Below, piece by piece: positions 1 through 7,785 of a stretch of DNA of 32,383 bases (the first letter of the stretch is position 1; each line of letters begins with the position of its first letter). This DNA is from Nemertoderma westbladi. Lineage: Eukaryota; Xenacoelomorpha; Nemertodermatida; Nemertodermatidae. The position numbers and the translations under genes were made by a program. Under the pieces are notes generated by a model. It was not told the DNA's origin, searched no databases, and saw only the letters and a program-made list of their open reading frames with translations. Where the stretch lies: the NCBI GenBank assembly GCA_032718475.1, contig JAUCBJ010005138.1, positions 1 to 32,383 of the forward strand, given 5' to 3'.

Positions 1-655
1 CCCATGGAGCCAGAATTTTCGATTTGCCTTAAAATTATATTTATAAGCGTTTTAAAAAAGTATCTTTTGCGAAATCGCACCGCCGTGCCGTATCGTGGCC
101 ATTCTTCGCATTAGTCGTAATTTTTTCATATCATTAAAAAGCTTGCCTTGCAAGGATTCCAAATATGTAACAATATCTGAATTTCGTTGAGAAACAGCTG
201 AGATATAGGCGTTCAAAGATTGCAAGAAGTATCCTTCCCGGCAGGCCATTTATTCTATTTAATAAATACACAATATTCTAGAACGTGGTTGTTTATTTTA
301 TGAGTTGGTGGGCAACAGCGGTAATGCCTATCCACTATATCTATTGCGTAGCTATTCATACTTAAACAAATTGTTCCAGAACATCGTGTATTTATTAGAT
401 AGTATATATGGCCTTCAGCGGACGATACTTCTTGCAATCTTTCAACGCCTATATCTCAGTTGTTTCTCAACGAAATTCAGATATAGTCACATATTTCGAA
501 TCCTTGCAACGCAAGCTTTCAAGTGATATGAAAAAATTACGACTAATGTGAAGAATGTCCACGATTCGGAGGGTGCGATTTCGCAAAAGACACTTTTTTT
601 AAAACGCTTATAAAAAAAATTTAATGGCAAAATCCAAAATTCCGGCTTCATGGAG
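1..655. repeat. Large inverted repeat (arms about 1-295 and 362-655)
   Basis: The reverse complement of 1-249 reads almost base for base like 408-655, for example the shared stretch CTTGCAATCTTT and the shared CAACGAAATTCAGATAT. The similarity continues inward: AATAAATACAC near 260 matches its complement near 390. About 65 bp in the middle are unpaired. Each arm carries a decayed copy of the same reading frame, head to head. The left arm probably continues beyond the window edge. Confidence 0.85.
52..249 (-). pseudogene. Decayed ORF, left arm of the inverted repeat, product unknown
   Basis: A 65-codon reading frame starts at an ATG at 249 and ends at a TAA. The stop seems to come from one extra T in a T run: dropping one T lets the frame run on towards position 1. 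Its paralogue in the right arm shares most residues (FLQS, NAYIS, SQRNSDIVTY, MKKLRLM). It is rich in Leu, Arg and Ser and shows no domain I recognise. It could be the first exon of a host gene or a fragment of a mobile element. The two copies share a spacer that would act as a divergent promoter if either is transcribed. Confidence 0.35.
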
Positions 656-664
656 TCATCGACG
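408..664 (+). pseudogene. Decayed ORF, right arm of the inverted repeat, product unknown
   Basis: This is the mirror copy of the ORF at 52-249. It starts at the ATG at 408 and is broken by an in-frame TGA at 548-550. The left arm has CGA at that codon, so a CpG-to-TpG transition explains the stop. Beyond the stop the homology continues to about 655 and is followed by a good donor (ACG/GTGAGT, GT at 665). This suggests that the parent sequence was a coding exon ending there. A TATA-like AGTATATATG overlaps the ATG. Function unknown. Confidence 0.35.
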
Positions 665-886
665 GTGAGTGGAACTAGTGGTGTTTCAAATTTCAAGCAA
701 TATGATAAAGATTTGTAAAAAAATTTGGGGGGGGCGGGTCCGTGTCATCAGAAAATGACACTATATTACGGGACATGGTGTATATATTACTGCAATTAGT
801 TGTGTTAGATATCGTTTAGAAACCCTCCCTAAAAACCCATTGCGGACATGATGCATTGTTATGCAAAGAGTAGGTCCGAAAACACA

Positions 887-3290
887 AATATCACTGCAGT
901 AGTGTGCCTCCATTATCAGTGCAGTAGTGTGCCTCCACTAGGGGCCGTCCAAGTATGACGTCAGCACTTTAGGGGGGGGGGGGGTTGGGAAAATCTGATG
1001 ACGTGCTGATGAGGGGAGGGGAGGGGGTCAGCCAAAATCTGACGTCAGCATGTTCATTTATAGGTACTAGAAGAGTTATAGTTGAAGAATAAATAGCTTG
1101 CCTATTTTAATTGTTCGAAGCCCCCGAAGGCCCGTAGCACGACCTTCTGTTTCAGTTACCACTCACCATGTTTCAGTGATTAGGACGCGAAATTTTTTTT
1201 AATCTTATTTAGGGGAGGGAGGGGGGTCAACGCCTATCTGATGACATCTGATTTAGGGGAGGGAGGGGGTCAACATTTTGGGGAAAAGTGCAGACGTCAT
1301 ACTTGGACGGCCCCCTATCAGTGCAGTAGTGTGCCTCCACTATCACTGCATTAGTGTGCCTCAACTATCACTTCAGTTGTGTGCCTCCACTATCAGTGCA
1401 GTAGTGTGCCTCCACTTCCACTGCAGTAGTGTGCCCACACTTAGTGAAGTAGTGTGCCTCCACTATCACAGCAGTAGTGTGCCTCCACTATCAGTGCAGT
1501 AGTGTGCCTCCACTTCCACTGCAGTAGTGTGCCGACATTATCAGTGCAGTAGTGTGCCTCCATTATCACTGCAGTAGTGTGCCTCCACTTTCACTGCAGT
1601 AGTGTGCCTCCACTATCAGTGCAGTAGTGTGCCCCCACTATCAGTGCAATAGTGTGCCTCCACTATCACTGCAGTAGTGTACCTCAACGATCAGTGCAGT
1701 AGTGTGCCGACATTATCAGTGCAGTAGTGTGCCTCCATTATCACTGCAATAGTGTGCCTCCACTATCACTGCAGTAGTGTGCCTCCACTATCACTGCAGT
1801 AGTGTGCCTCAACGATCAGTGCAGTAGTGTGCCTCCATTATGAGTTCAGTAGTGTGCCCCCACTATCAGTGCAATAGTGTGCCTCCACTATCACTGCAGT
1901 AGTGTGCCCACACTATCAGTGCAGTAGTGTGCCCCCACTATCACTGCAGTAGTGTGCCCCCACTATCACTGCAGTAGTGTGCCCCCACTATCAGTGCAGT
2001 AGTGTGCCCCCACTATCAGTGCAATAGTGTGCCTCCACTATCACTGCAGTAGTGTGCCTCAACGATCAGTGCAGTAGTGTGCCTCCATTATCAGTTCAGT
2101 AGTGTGCCCCCACTATCAGTGCAATAGTGTGCCTCCACTATCACTGCAGTAGTGTGCCTCCACTATCAGTGCAGTAGTGTGCCTCCATTATCAGTTCAGT
2201 AGTGTGCCTCCACTATCAGTGCAATAGTGTGCCTCAACTATCAGTGCAGTAGTGTGCCTCCATTATCAGTGCAGTAGTGTGCCCCCACTATCACTGCAGT
2301 AGTGTGCCTCAACGATCAGTGCAGTAGTGTGCCTCCATTATCAGTTCAGTAGTGTGCCCCCACTATCAGTGCAATAGTGTGCCTCCACTATCACTGCAGT
2401 AGTGTGCCTCCACTATCAGTGCAGTAGTGTGCCTCCATTATCAGTGCAGTAGTGTGCCTCCATTATCAGTGCAGTAGTGTGCCCCCACTATCACTGCAGT
2501 AGTGTGCCTCAACTATCACTGCAGTAGTGTGCGTCCACTATCACTGCAGTAGTGTGCCTCAACGATCAGTGCAGTAGTGTGCCCCCACTATCACTGCAGT
2601 AGTGTGCCCCCACTATCAGTGCAGTAGTGTGCCCCCACTATCAGTGCAATAGTGTGCCTCCACTATCACTGCAGTAGTGTGCCTCAACGATCAGTGCAGT
2701 AGTGTGCCTCCATTATCAGTTCAGTAGTGTGCCCCCACTATCAGTGCAATAGTGTGCCTCCACTATCACTGCAGTAGTGTGCCTTCACTATCAGTGCAGT
2801 AGTGTGCCTCCATTATCAGTTCAGTAGTGTGCCTCCACTATCAGTGCAATAGTGTGCCTCAACGATCAGTGCAGTAGTGTGCCTCCACTATCACTGCAAT
2901 AGTGTGCCTCCACTATCAGTTCAGTAGTATGCTTCCACCATCAGTGCAGTAGTGTGCCCCAACACTATCAGTGCAGTAGTGTGCCCCCACACTATCACTG
3001 CAGTAGTGTGCCTCCACTATCACTGCAGTAGTGTGCCTCCACGATCACTACAGTAGAGTGCCTCCATTATCACTGCAGTAGTGTGCCTCCACTATCATTG
3101 CAGTAGTGTGCCTCCACTATCACTGCAGTAGTGTGCCTCAACTATCAGTGCAGTAGTGTGCCCCCACTATCACTACAGTAGTGTGCCTCCACTATCAGTG
3201 CAGTAGTGTGCCTCCACTATCAGTGCAGTAGTGTGCCTCCACTATCAGTGCAGTAGTGTGACTCCACTATTACTGATGTAGTGTGTGAAT
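887..3290. repeat. 25-bp minisatellite array, about 80 units
   Basis: Tandem units of about 25 bp read as variants of AGTAGTGTGCCTCCACTATC followed by ACTGC or AGTGC. Two units lie before 940 and the rest after 1317, separated by an inserted MITE. Unit variants recur in blocks: the TCAGTTCAGT variant followed by a GCAATAG unit starts near 1841, 2091, 2341 and 2716, which are steps of 250, 250 and 375 bp. That indicates higher-order duplication of 10-15 units. Two units near 2955-3000 are 27 bp. The array ends less than 100 bp before the first calponin exon seen. A frame across part of it is not coding. Confidence 0.95.
941..1315. mobile_element. 375-bp MITE with TA target duplication, inserted in the minisatellite
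   Basis: The ends are inverted repeats: GGGGCCGTCCAAGTATGACG on the left, and the complement of the right end reads GGGGGCCGTCCAAGTATGAC. TA flanks both sides (939-940 and 1316-1317). Removing the element with one TA restores a normal 25-bp unit, so the insertion site is exact. The interior is G-rich, with a 13-G run and three copies of an AGGGGAGGGAGGGGGTCA-like motif. There is no ORF. TA duplication and length fit a non-autonomous Tc1/mariner-type element. Confidence 0.9.
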
Positions 3291-3384
3291 TCTTAGTACA
3301 CAATTGATTTACAGTTATTCACATATACATCTTGTTTAAGGACTTTAGTTCATCAATACCGAATCGAAATTATTTTTCCCTCAG

Positions 3385-3527
3385 ATGGACGCTAAATATG
3401 ACGTTGTAAAAGCTAAAGAAGCTGTAGTTTGGATGGAAGCAGTTACAGGCGAATCTCTAGAACAAAGTGATCCCATAGACCCACCAGATCTTAATGCGAA
3501 ACTTAAAAATGGCCAATATTTACTGAA
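3385..3527 (+). CDS. Calponin-like gene, exon 1 as read (CH domain start)
   Basis: It encodes 47 codons plus two bases, starting MDAKYDVVKAKEAVVW and ending KNGQYLL plus a split Lys. The acceptor TTTTTCCCTCAG lies directly before the ATG, and the donor is a perfect GTAAGT. Either the ATG is the start after a 5'-UTR intron, or this is an internal exon whose upstream partner I did not find. Confidence 0.85.
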
Positions 3528-6420
3528 GTAAGTCAAATTTGTATTGAATATTTACAGTAAAGTTAGTATTGTAGGCCTACCGGTATACTTACATATATCG
3601 GCCACACCATTAGGTGTGTACACTACCCGGTTAAAAAGGTACGCATGTGATGGGATTAGTCCTTGCGCCAATAAAAGATAAGTTATTTTCGGTAAAACCC
3701 CTAGATCCCTTCCTATAATAAATGTATAATAACAAACACCTCGAAAAACTCAGCTTGCCAACACACATTGTTACTATCAATAATAAAAATCAGGGGCTAA
3801 TAAAATGGCAGCTGGCTTTGAAATTAATACTCCATATCTCAAGAACCTGTGGCCTAGTGGTTGTTGATAATAATAACTTAGAAATAAAAAATAAATTTTA
3901 ACTAAATAAAATAAAATAACTTTTAAAAATAATAATTCCAATAAAAATTACGCGATTCCTAAATTTGTACACTACCCGGTTAAAAAAGTACGCATGTGAT
4001 GGGATTAGTCCTACAATTGCGCCAATAAAAGATAAGTTATTTTCGGTAAAATAAACTTATCATTCGAGGTTAAGACCCCTAGATCCCTTCCTATAAATGT
4101 TATAACACCATTAGGTAGGATTCATAGCCACTTACCAAAACACCTCAAAAGTTTGCGATCAGAATTTGTAAATTCCCAAAGCAGTACCTTTTGGTCATGG
4201 TTTGGTTATATAGGGGAGGGGGGGGGGGGGGGGGGGGGTCTCTTGGTTGACCTACCAATCAAAAGTAATATCTCTCTAACCTCCATTGGAAAATTGTTGC
4301 CAATAACAAACTGTTTTATTTGTAAACTGCGCAATTGACATTAATTTATTGTTTTGGTTAGAAACGTCAAGTTCAAAGGTAGCGGTGGCTGTCAAGACTA
4401 ATTAGTTGTTAATAAGGTAGCGGTGGCTGTCAATAAAGGTGAGAACGTCTTATGTTGGTGCTAGAGTATATCAGTACAACGTAATACAAGTAAATAGAAA
4501 CGGGAATTTGTTTCTATGAACATACATCACAACATATTCATTTATTTTATATATAACCTAACCTTTCCCGAAGATATATCCACCACTCTGACTTCTTGAC
4601 ATTGTATTCATATCATCATTGTCGGAGTCGCCATGGATTGAGAGGTTGTCCACATGGTCTAACATATTATTAATATCGGAGGTTGACTTTGAGTATTGAG
4701 ACGAGGTTCTACTTAAGGGTCTTGTATCGCGCTCCTGGTATCCATGGTAGTTGAATATGCCTCTACCACTGGTGGCGTTGGGCTCCTTCGTCTGCCTTTG
4801 ATATGAACCTGTTGCTATAGGAACCGGTGTCTCTGAATAGTTCTCCTTCCATCCGTTCGATTGTGTCTCGCTACTGGAGTCGTGCAACATTTCCTGGCTC
4901 CTAGCAACCAGTGAGTGTCTCCCGCGGTAAATGGAACCCATGTCGGACTATTCAGTTTCTACATGGCTAATGTGCCAATGTTTGTTAAAAACTACCTGAA
5001 ACAAATATATTCAAAAAGCGTTATTAACTTATGCATCAATTTCACTGTAGGCCTAACGTTAACTTAACCAACGTGGACGCATATGGAGTCTGTAAAGGGT
5101 CAAAATATAAATAAATAAAAGCATCTATGAAACAATAAAAATACATCCAAAAATTACTGCAGTAATAAATATTTGTTACTCGGCCACTTAGTTTGTATGC
5201 ACAGAAACGGTTTACATGCTTATATGCAAAAAAACGTATAATAAACAGGGAAGAAGTTAGTTGTTTTAATTAAGGCGGCGGTAAAATGCACATTTAATTG
5301 GATAGATTGTATTCTATATTATTATTACATTACATCATATTTAATTACACTAATTATGATTAATTTAGAGTCATCAACATTATAAACCCCGAAAAGAAAG
5401 TGAAAATTAATACAAAGAACACAGCGTTCCAAGAAAGGGAGAACATTGAGAACTTTAACAAAGCCATTGAGAAGTATGGAGTATCGCGTGCTGATGCGTT
5501 CCAGGTGGTTGACCTCTACGAAGCTACAAATAAATGGGCCGTCATATCTACTATACACGCGCTCGGCCGAGCTGTGAGTATCCACACTGGCGCCATCAAC
5601 TGTACTGATGTAGCCGGTGGCACAGGCGAAAATGCCCCCCCCTCGGGCATTTTCGCCTAGCGCCACAAGCCACCCAGATAATTTTCACCCCAGATTTCGA
5701 GAGTGGCGGTCCGAAACCCTAATTCAAAGTGAAATGGAGGCCCGAAACCCTAATTTAATCTGTTCGTGAAATATACTTTATGAAGGGGGGGGGGGGGGGG
5801 GGGCATTCCGCGCTGGGGGCGGATAAGCCTAGGACACCGGTAGGCACTATTATTAGCTTGTAAATTAAAAATTAAAAACTGTTAACTACATTTATAATAA
5901 TTTACACTGAGATGTTGTTATCTTAAACTTGATTTTATTTAATTTCATTTATTTTATTTTCCAGGCACAAAAGAATGGTTTTAATGGCCCTGTTCTGGGA
6001 CCCAAAGAGGCGACAGCACATGCTAGAGAATTCACAGACGAACAGTTAAAAGCAGGTATTATATATTAAACAGGTATAAATTGCCAGAGGTTTTTCTCTT
6101 TTTTAAAATGTGATTGTACAGTATGGTGAACTGCATACAACCATATCATAATCCATATTTCGGATGACAGGTACCGGTGAAATCAGACTTTACCAAAAAA
6201 AAGTCACGCACTATCAATGTGCACAAACGTACTTTTACGTCCCAAATTGTAAGTCTTTAATATTGTAATCACGTAATTCTTAATTACGGGTGGATTAGCA
6301 TGATGTGTTTCTGTCGCAGGTCAAACAGTGATAGGGTTGCAGGCGGGGACCAATCAGGGTGCATCGCAGGCTGGGATGAGCATGGGAAAAAGGAGGATGC
6401 CGACAACAGACCAGAAATAA
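3385..6420 (+). CDS. Transgelin / muscle protein 20 / calponin-like protein (gene span, 4 exons)
   Basis: Joining 3385-3527, 5369-5573, 5965-6055 and 6320-6420 gives 540 nt, 179 aa plus stop, with all junctions in phase at GT-AG sites. Residues about 8-118 form one CH domain, with VVWMEAVTGE, KYGVSRADAFQVVDLYE and IHALGR as landmarks. Residues about 150-173 are a single calponin (CLIK) repeat, IGLQAGTNQGASQAG. This is the layout of transgelin, invertebrate Mp20 and related proteins, which bind and bundle actin in muscle and other contractile cells. Family members usually have 180-200 aa. The ATG directly follows a splice acceptor, and relatives have about 15 more N-terminal residues, so a short upstream exon is probably missing. 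Intron 1 contains a minus-strand gene and intron 2 a GC hairpin and a poly-G tract. I cannot choose between transgelin and calponin-type paralogues. Confidence 0.9.
3617..4100 (+). repeat. Two direct copies of a 110-135 bp repeat (3617-3723, 3966-4100)
   Basis: Both copies share TGTACACTACCCGGTTAAAA, GTACGCATGTGATGGGATTA, GCGCCAATAAAAGATAAG and CCCCTAGATCCCTTCCTATA. The second has two extra blocks (4 and about 24 bp). Both lie near a CACCATTAGGT motif and an AACACCTC motif, so the duplicated segment may be longer and partly eroded. They sit in intron 1 of the calponin-like gene. Confidence 0.85.
4209..4365 (+). repeat. Poly-G dispersed repeat, copy A
   Basis: It begins TATAGGGGA plus 21 G (4218-4238) and ends TTTATTGTTTTGGTTAGAA. 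It is similar in layout and words to copies near 7605-7780 and, reversed, 20930-21120. It is non-coding; a short frame across it has only a polyglycine run. Confidence 0.65.
4377..4433 (+). repeat. 19-bp direct duplication
   Basis: AGGTAGCGGTGGCTGTCAA occurs at 4377-4395 and again at 4415-4433, with 19 bp between. It is a local duplication in an intron with no clear role. Confidence 0.8.
4541..4546 (-). promoter_or_regulatory. Poly(A) signal AATAAA of the 127-aa gene
   Basis: TTTATT on the + strand reads AATAAA on the minus strand, 12-17 nt after the TAG stop of the 127-aa frame. This implies a very short 3' UTR. Confidence 0.5.
4558..4941 (-). CDS. 127-aa serine-rich protein of unknown function, nested in a calponin intron
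   Basis: This is an uninterrupted minus-strand frame of 127 codons from the ATG at 4941 to a TAG at 4558. The product is hydrophilic, rich in Ser, Asn, Asp and Arg, and has no membrane segment or signal peptide. Landmarks are MGSIYRGRHSLVARSQEML at the start, STSDINNMLDHVDNLSIHG in the middle and GGYIFGKG at the end. An AATAAA signal lies 12-17 nt past the stop (4541-4546). A pyrimidine-rich acceptor (TTTGTTTCAG) about 55 nt before the ATG suggests a spliced 5' UTR. The codon use and the clean end argue for a real gene. It lies wholly inside intron 1 of the calponin-like gene on the other strand. Gly2 could suggest myristoylation, but the usual Ser at position 6 is Arg. I do not recognise a family. 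Confidence 0.55.
   Translation of the reverse strand: MGSIYRGRHSLVARSQEMLHDSSSETQSNGWKENYSETPVPIATGSYQRQTKEPNATSGRGIFNYHGYQERDTRPLSRTSSQYSKSTSDINNMLDHVDNLSIHGDSDNDDMNTMSRSQSGGYIFGKG
5369..5573 (+). CDS. Calponin-like gene, exon 2 (rest of CH domain)
   Basis: The acceptor is ATTAATTTAG. One base completes the split Lys, then VINIINPEKKVKINTKN follows, through YGVSRADAFQVVDLYE to IHALGRA. The donor is GTGAGT. The alternative AG two bases further on would bring a stop, so 5369 is the supported start. Confidence 0.92.
5616..5674. repeat. GC-rich perfect hairpin in calponin intron 2
   Basis: AGGCGAAAATGCCC (5624-5637) pairs perfectly with GGGCATTTTCGCCT (5645-5658) around a 7-nt loop. Outer arms GGTGGC (5616-5621) and GCCACC (5669-5674) extend the stem with bulges. 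It begins about 40 nt after the exon 2 donor. Confidence 0.85.
5785..5803 (+). repeat. 19-nt poly-G tract
   Basis: This is a run of 19 G in intron 2 of the calponin-like gene. It is preceded by two copies of a CCGAAACCCTAATT motif (near 5711 and 5742). The flanks do not clearly match the poly-G repeat family. Confidence 0.8.
5965..6055 (+). CDS. Calponin-like gene, exon 3
   Basis: The acceptor is TTATTTTCCAG. It encodes AQKNGFNGPVLGPKEA through REFTDEQLKA plus one base of a Gly codon. The donor is CAG/GTATT. The words NGPxLGxKEAT and REFTxEQLxAG are hallmarks of the transgelin/Mp20 family just before the calponin repeat. Confidence 0.93.
6320..6420 (+). CDS. Calponin-like gene, exon 4 (calponin repeat and stop)
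   Basis: The acceptor is TTCTGTCGCAG. It encodes the calponin repeat TVIGLQAGTNQGASQAGM, a basic GKRR and the end TTDQK, with TAA at 6418-6420. No strict AATAAA is seen in the first 250 nt; an AATATAAATAATATAA stretch near 6680 may serve. Confidence 0.93.
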
Positions 6421-6898
6421 CCGATAAAATGCCGACAATATAGTGAGAATATATGCCAACGCATTGATAGACCTTTAGTCTTCTTTGTTTCTCAGTTTCA
6501 ACGGATGATGTCGACAGACTTCTTATGAATTAAATTGATCCTAATATTATTAAGTATTTTGAGTATTATTTTTGCATGTTGTGTAATGTGTACCTCTAGA
6601 AATAGCAGGAGACCGCTTTGAATATTGTTAACCGCTTCTTCTTCTATCTATAAAAGCCTATATCATTCATTGTTATCGCAATATAAATAATATAATGTAA
6701 ATCAATTTGCCGTTGTGTTTCATTTACTTTCATTATGGCGCCACGTTCAAAGAAACATAAAATTTTCTCTGTCTATGCCAAATACACATTTGCAGACAAA
6801 ATCGTAGGCAGATTTTATAAACCTAAGAACCAGTTAACCAGTTATAAAAGTATTGTGGATTGATTTGTCACTAAGTACCAGAAAGCTTATTGTTTGTT
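6421..6898. other. 3' flank of the calponin-like gene, no further feature
   Basis: This is probably 3' UTR and intergenic sequence. I see no ORF, RNA gene or clear repeat here. Confidence 0.5.
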
Positions 6899-7135
6899 AG
6901 CGGCGCTTGCGACGATATGTAAGCCAAGCTTAGCATACGGGTGCCGTTGATTCAACCGCTGTCTGTCAGTCGGTCTGTCTATCTGACAGTCGGAAAATTT
7001 TTGAAGGCTAATAACTAAAGTCAATCTTTGATGAAATGAAACCAAATTTGGTACAAATGTAGGTAGGCTGGGGAAAGTCTGAAGTATAATTTGCGTGGGG
7101 GACAGTTCTCTAGTCTCCCGCTAGAGGGAGATTAA
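6899..7135 (+). repeat. Dispersed repeat with GTCTGTC start, copy 1
   Basis: CTGTCTGTCAGTCGGTCTGT is followed by GCTAATAACT, GATGAAATGAAACCAAATTTGGTACAAATG and TCTCCCGCTAGAGGG, with the same order of words in copies near 14140 and 22345. It is non-coding; a short minus-strand frame at its right end is not supported. Confidence 0.65.
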
Positions 7136-7604
7136 GGATCGGTTGAAATATTAGTATCCGTACAAACAACAAGCTTATACTTCTTTGAAAACGAATAAGC
7201 TTGCTTCCTTGCTTACTTCTTGTAGAACAGTACAACTCGTAAATCACTAAAATGCAATGCAGTATGCCTCGATAATATGGTTTCCACGCAACCATTTAAC
7301 AATTTAATAATTGATTTAAGAGTTATCACGGGAAAGCTGACAGCCTAGTGGCATATTTACGAAAGTAGGTCCTTTGGGAAATGAATGAAATGCATCTCAA
7401 ACTAGTCAAGAATCATCTATTTAGTACATTGCTAAAAATATAACATTTTGTTTTTAAAAGAATATAGGCTATATATATATGTCATAAGCCATACATACAT
7501 AAATAATATATTACGTTAGAGGAATGTCACTCAATGGCTCACCACCATGTTTCAAACAATACCATACGCACACACAGTCTGATCTCAGTTCTACGCAACG
7601 CACA

Positions 7605-7785
7605 TAGGGTGGGGGGGGGGGGGGGGGACTTTCGACGCATTTAAAATTATCCCCCTCCAAGGGAAATCGAAGCACATTACAGCTGATTACTCTGAAAAAT
7701 AAAACTGTAGCCTGTTCTATTAATTGACACTCGTTTATTGTTTTGTTTAGAATAACAAACAAGCCACTGTAACCTCTGTTATGTT
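7605..7785 (+). repeat. Poly-G dispersed repeat, copy B
   Basis: CATAGGGT plus 17 G (7611-7627) is followed by TCCAAGGGAAATCGAAGCAC, GATTACTCTGAAAAATAAAA, CTGTAGCCTGTTCTATTAAT, CGTTTATTGTTTTGTTTAGA and GCCACTGTAACC. The same words occur in the same order, reversed, at 20930-21120. An apparent polyproline frame on the minus strand is just the homopolymer. Confidence 0.75.

Noticed and set aside
1278-1502. 74-codon frame across the minisatellite
   Set aside because: The 25-bp unit shifts frame at each copy; the frame is a by-product of the repeat and includes a MITE end.
887-3290. CRISPR-like array
   Set aside because: Units are 25 bp in direct tandem without unique spacers, in a eukaryotic intron-bearing region; it is a minisatellite.
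5325-5666. Minus-strand frame over calponin exon 2
   Set aside because: It is the antisense shadow of the CH exon and runs through the hairpin.
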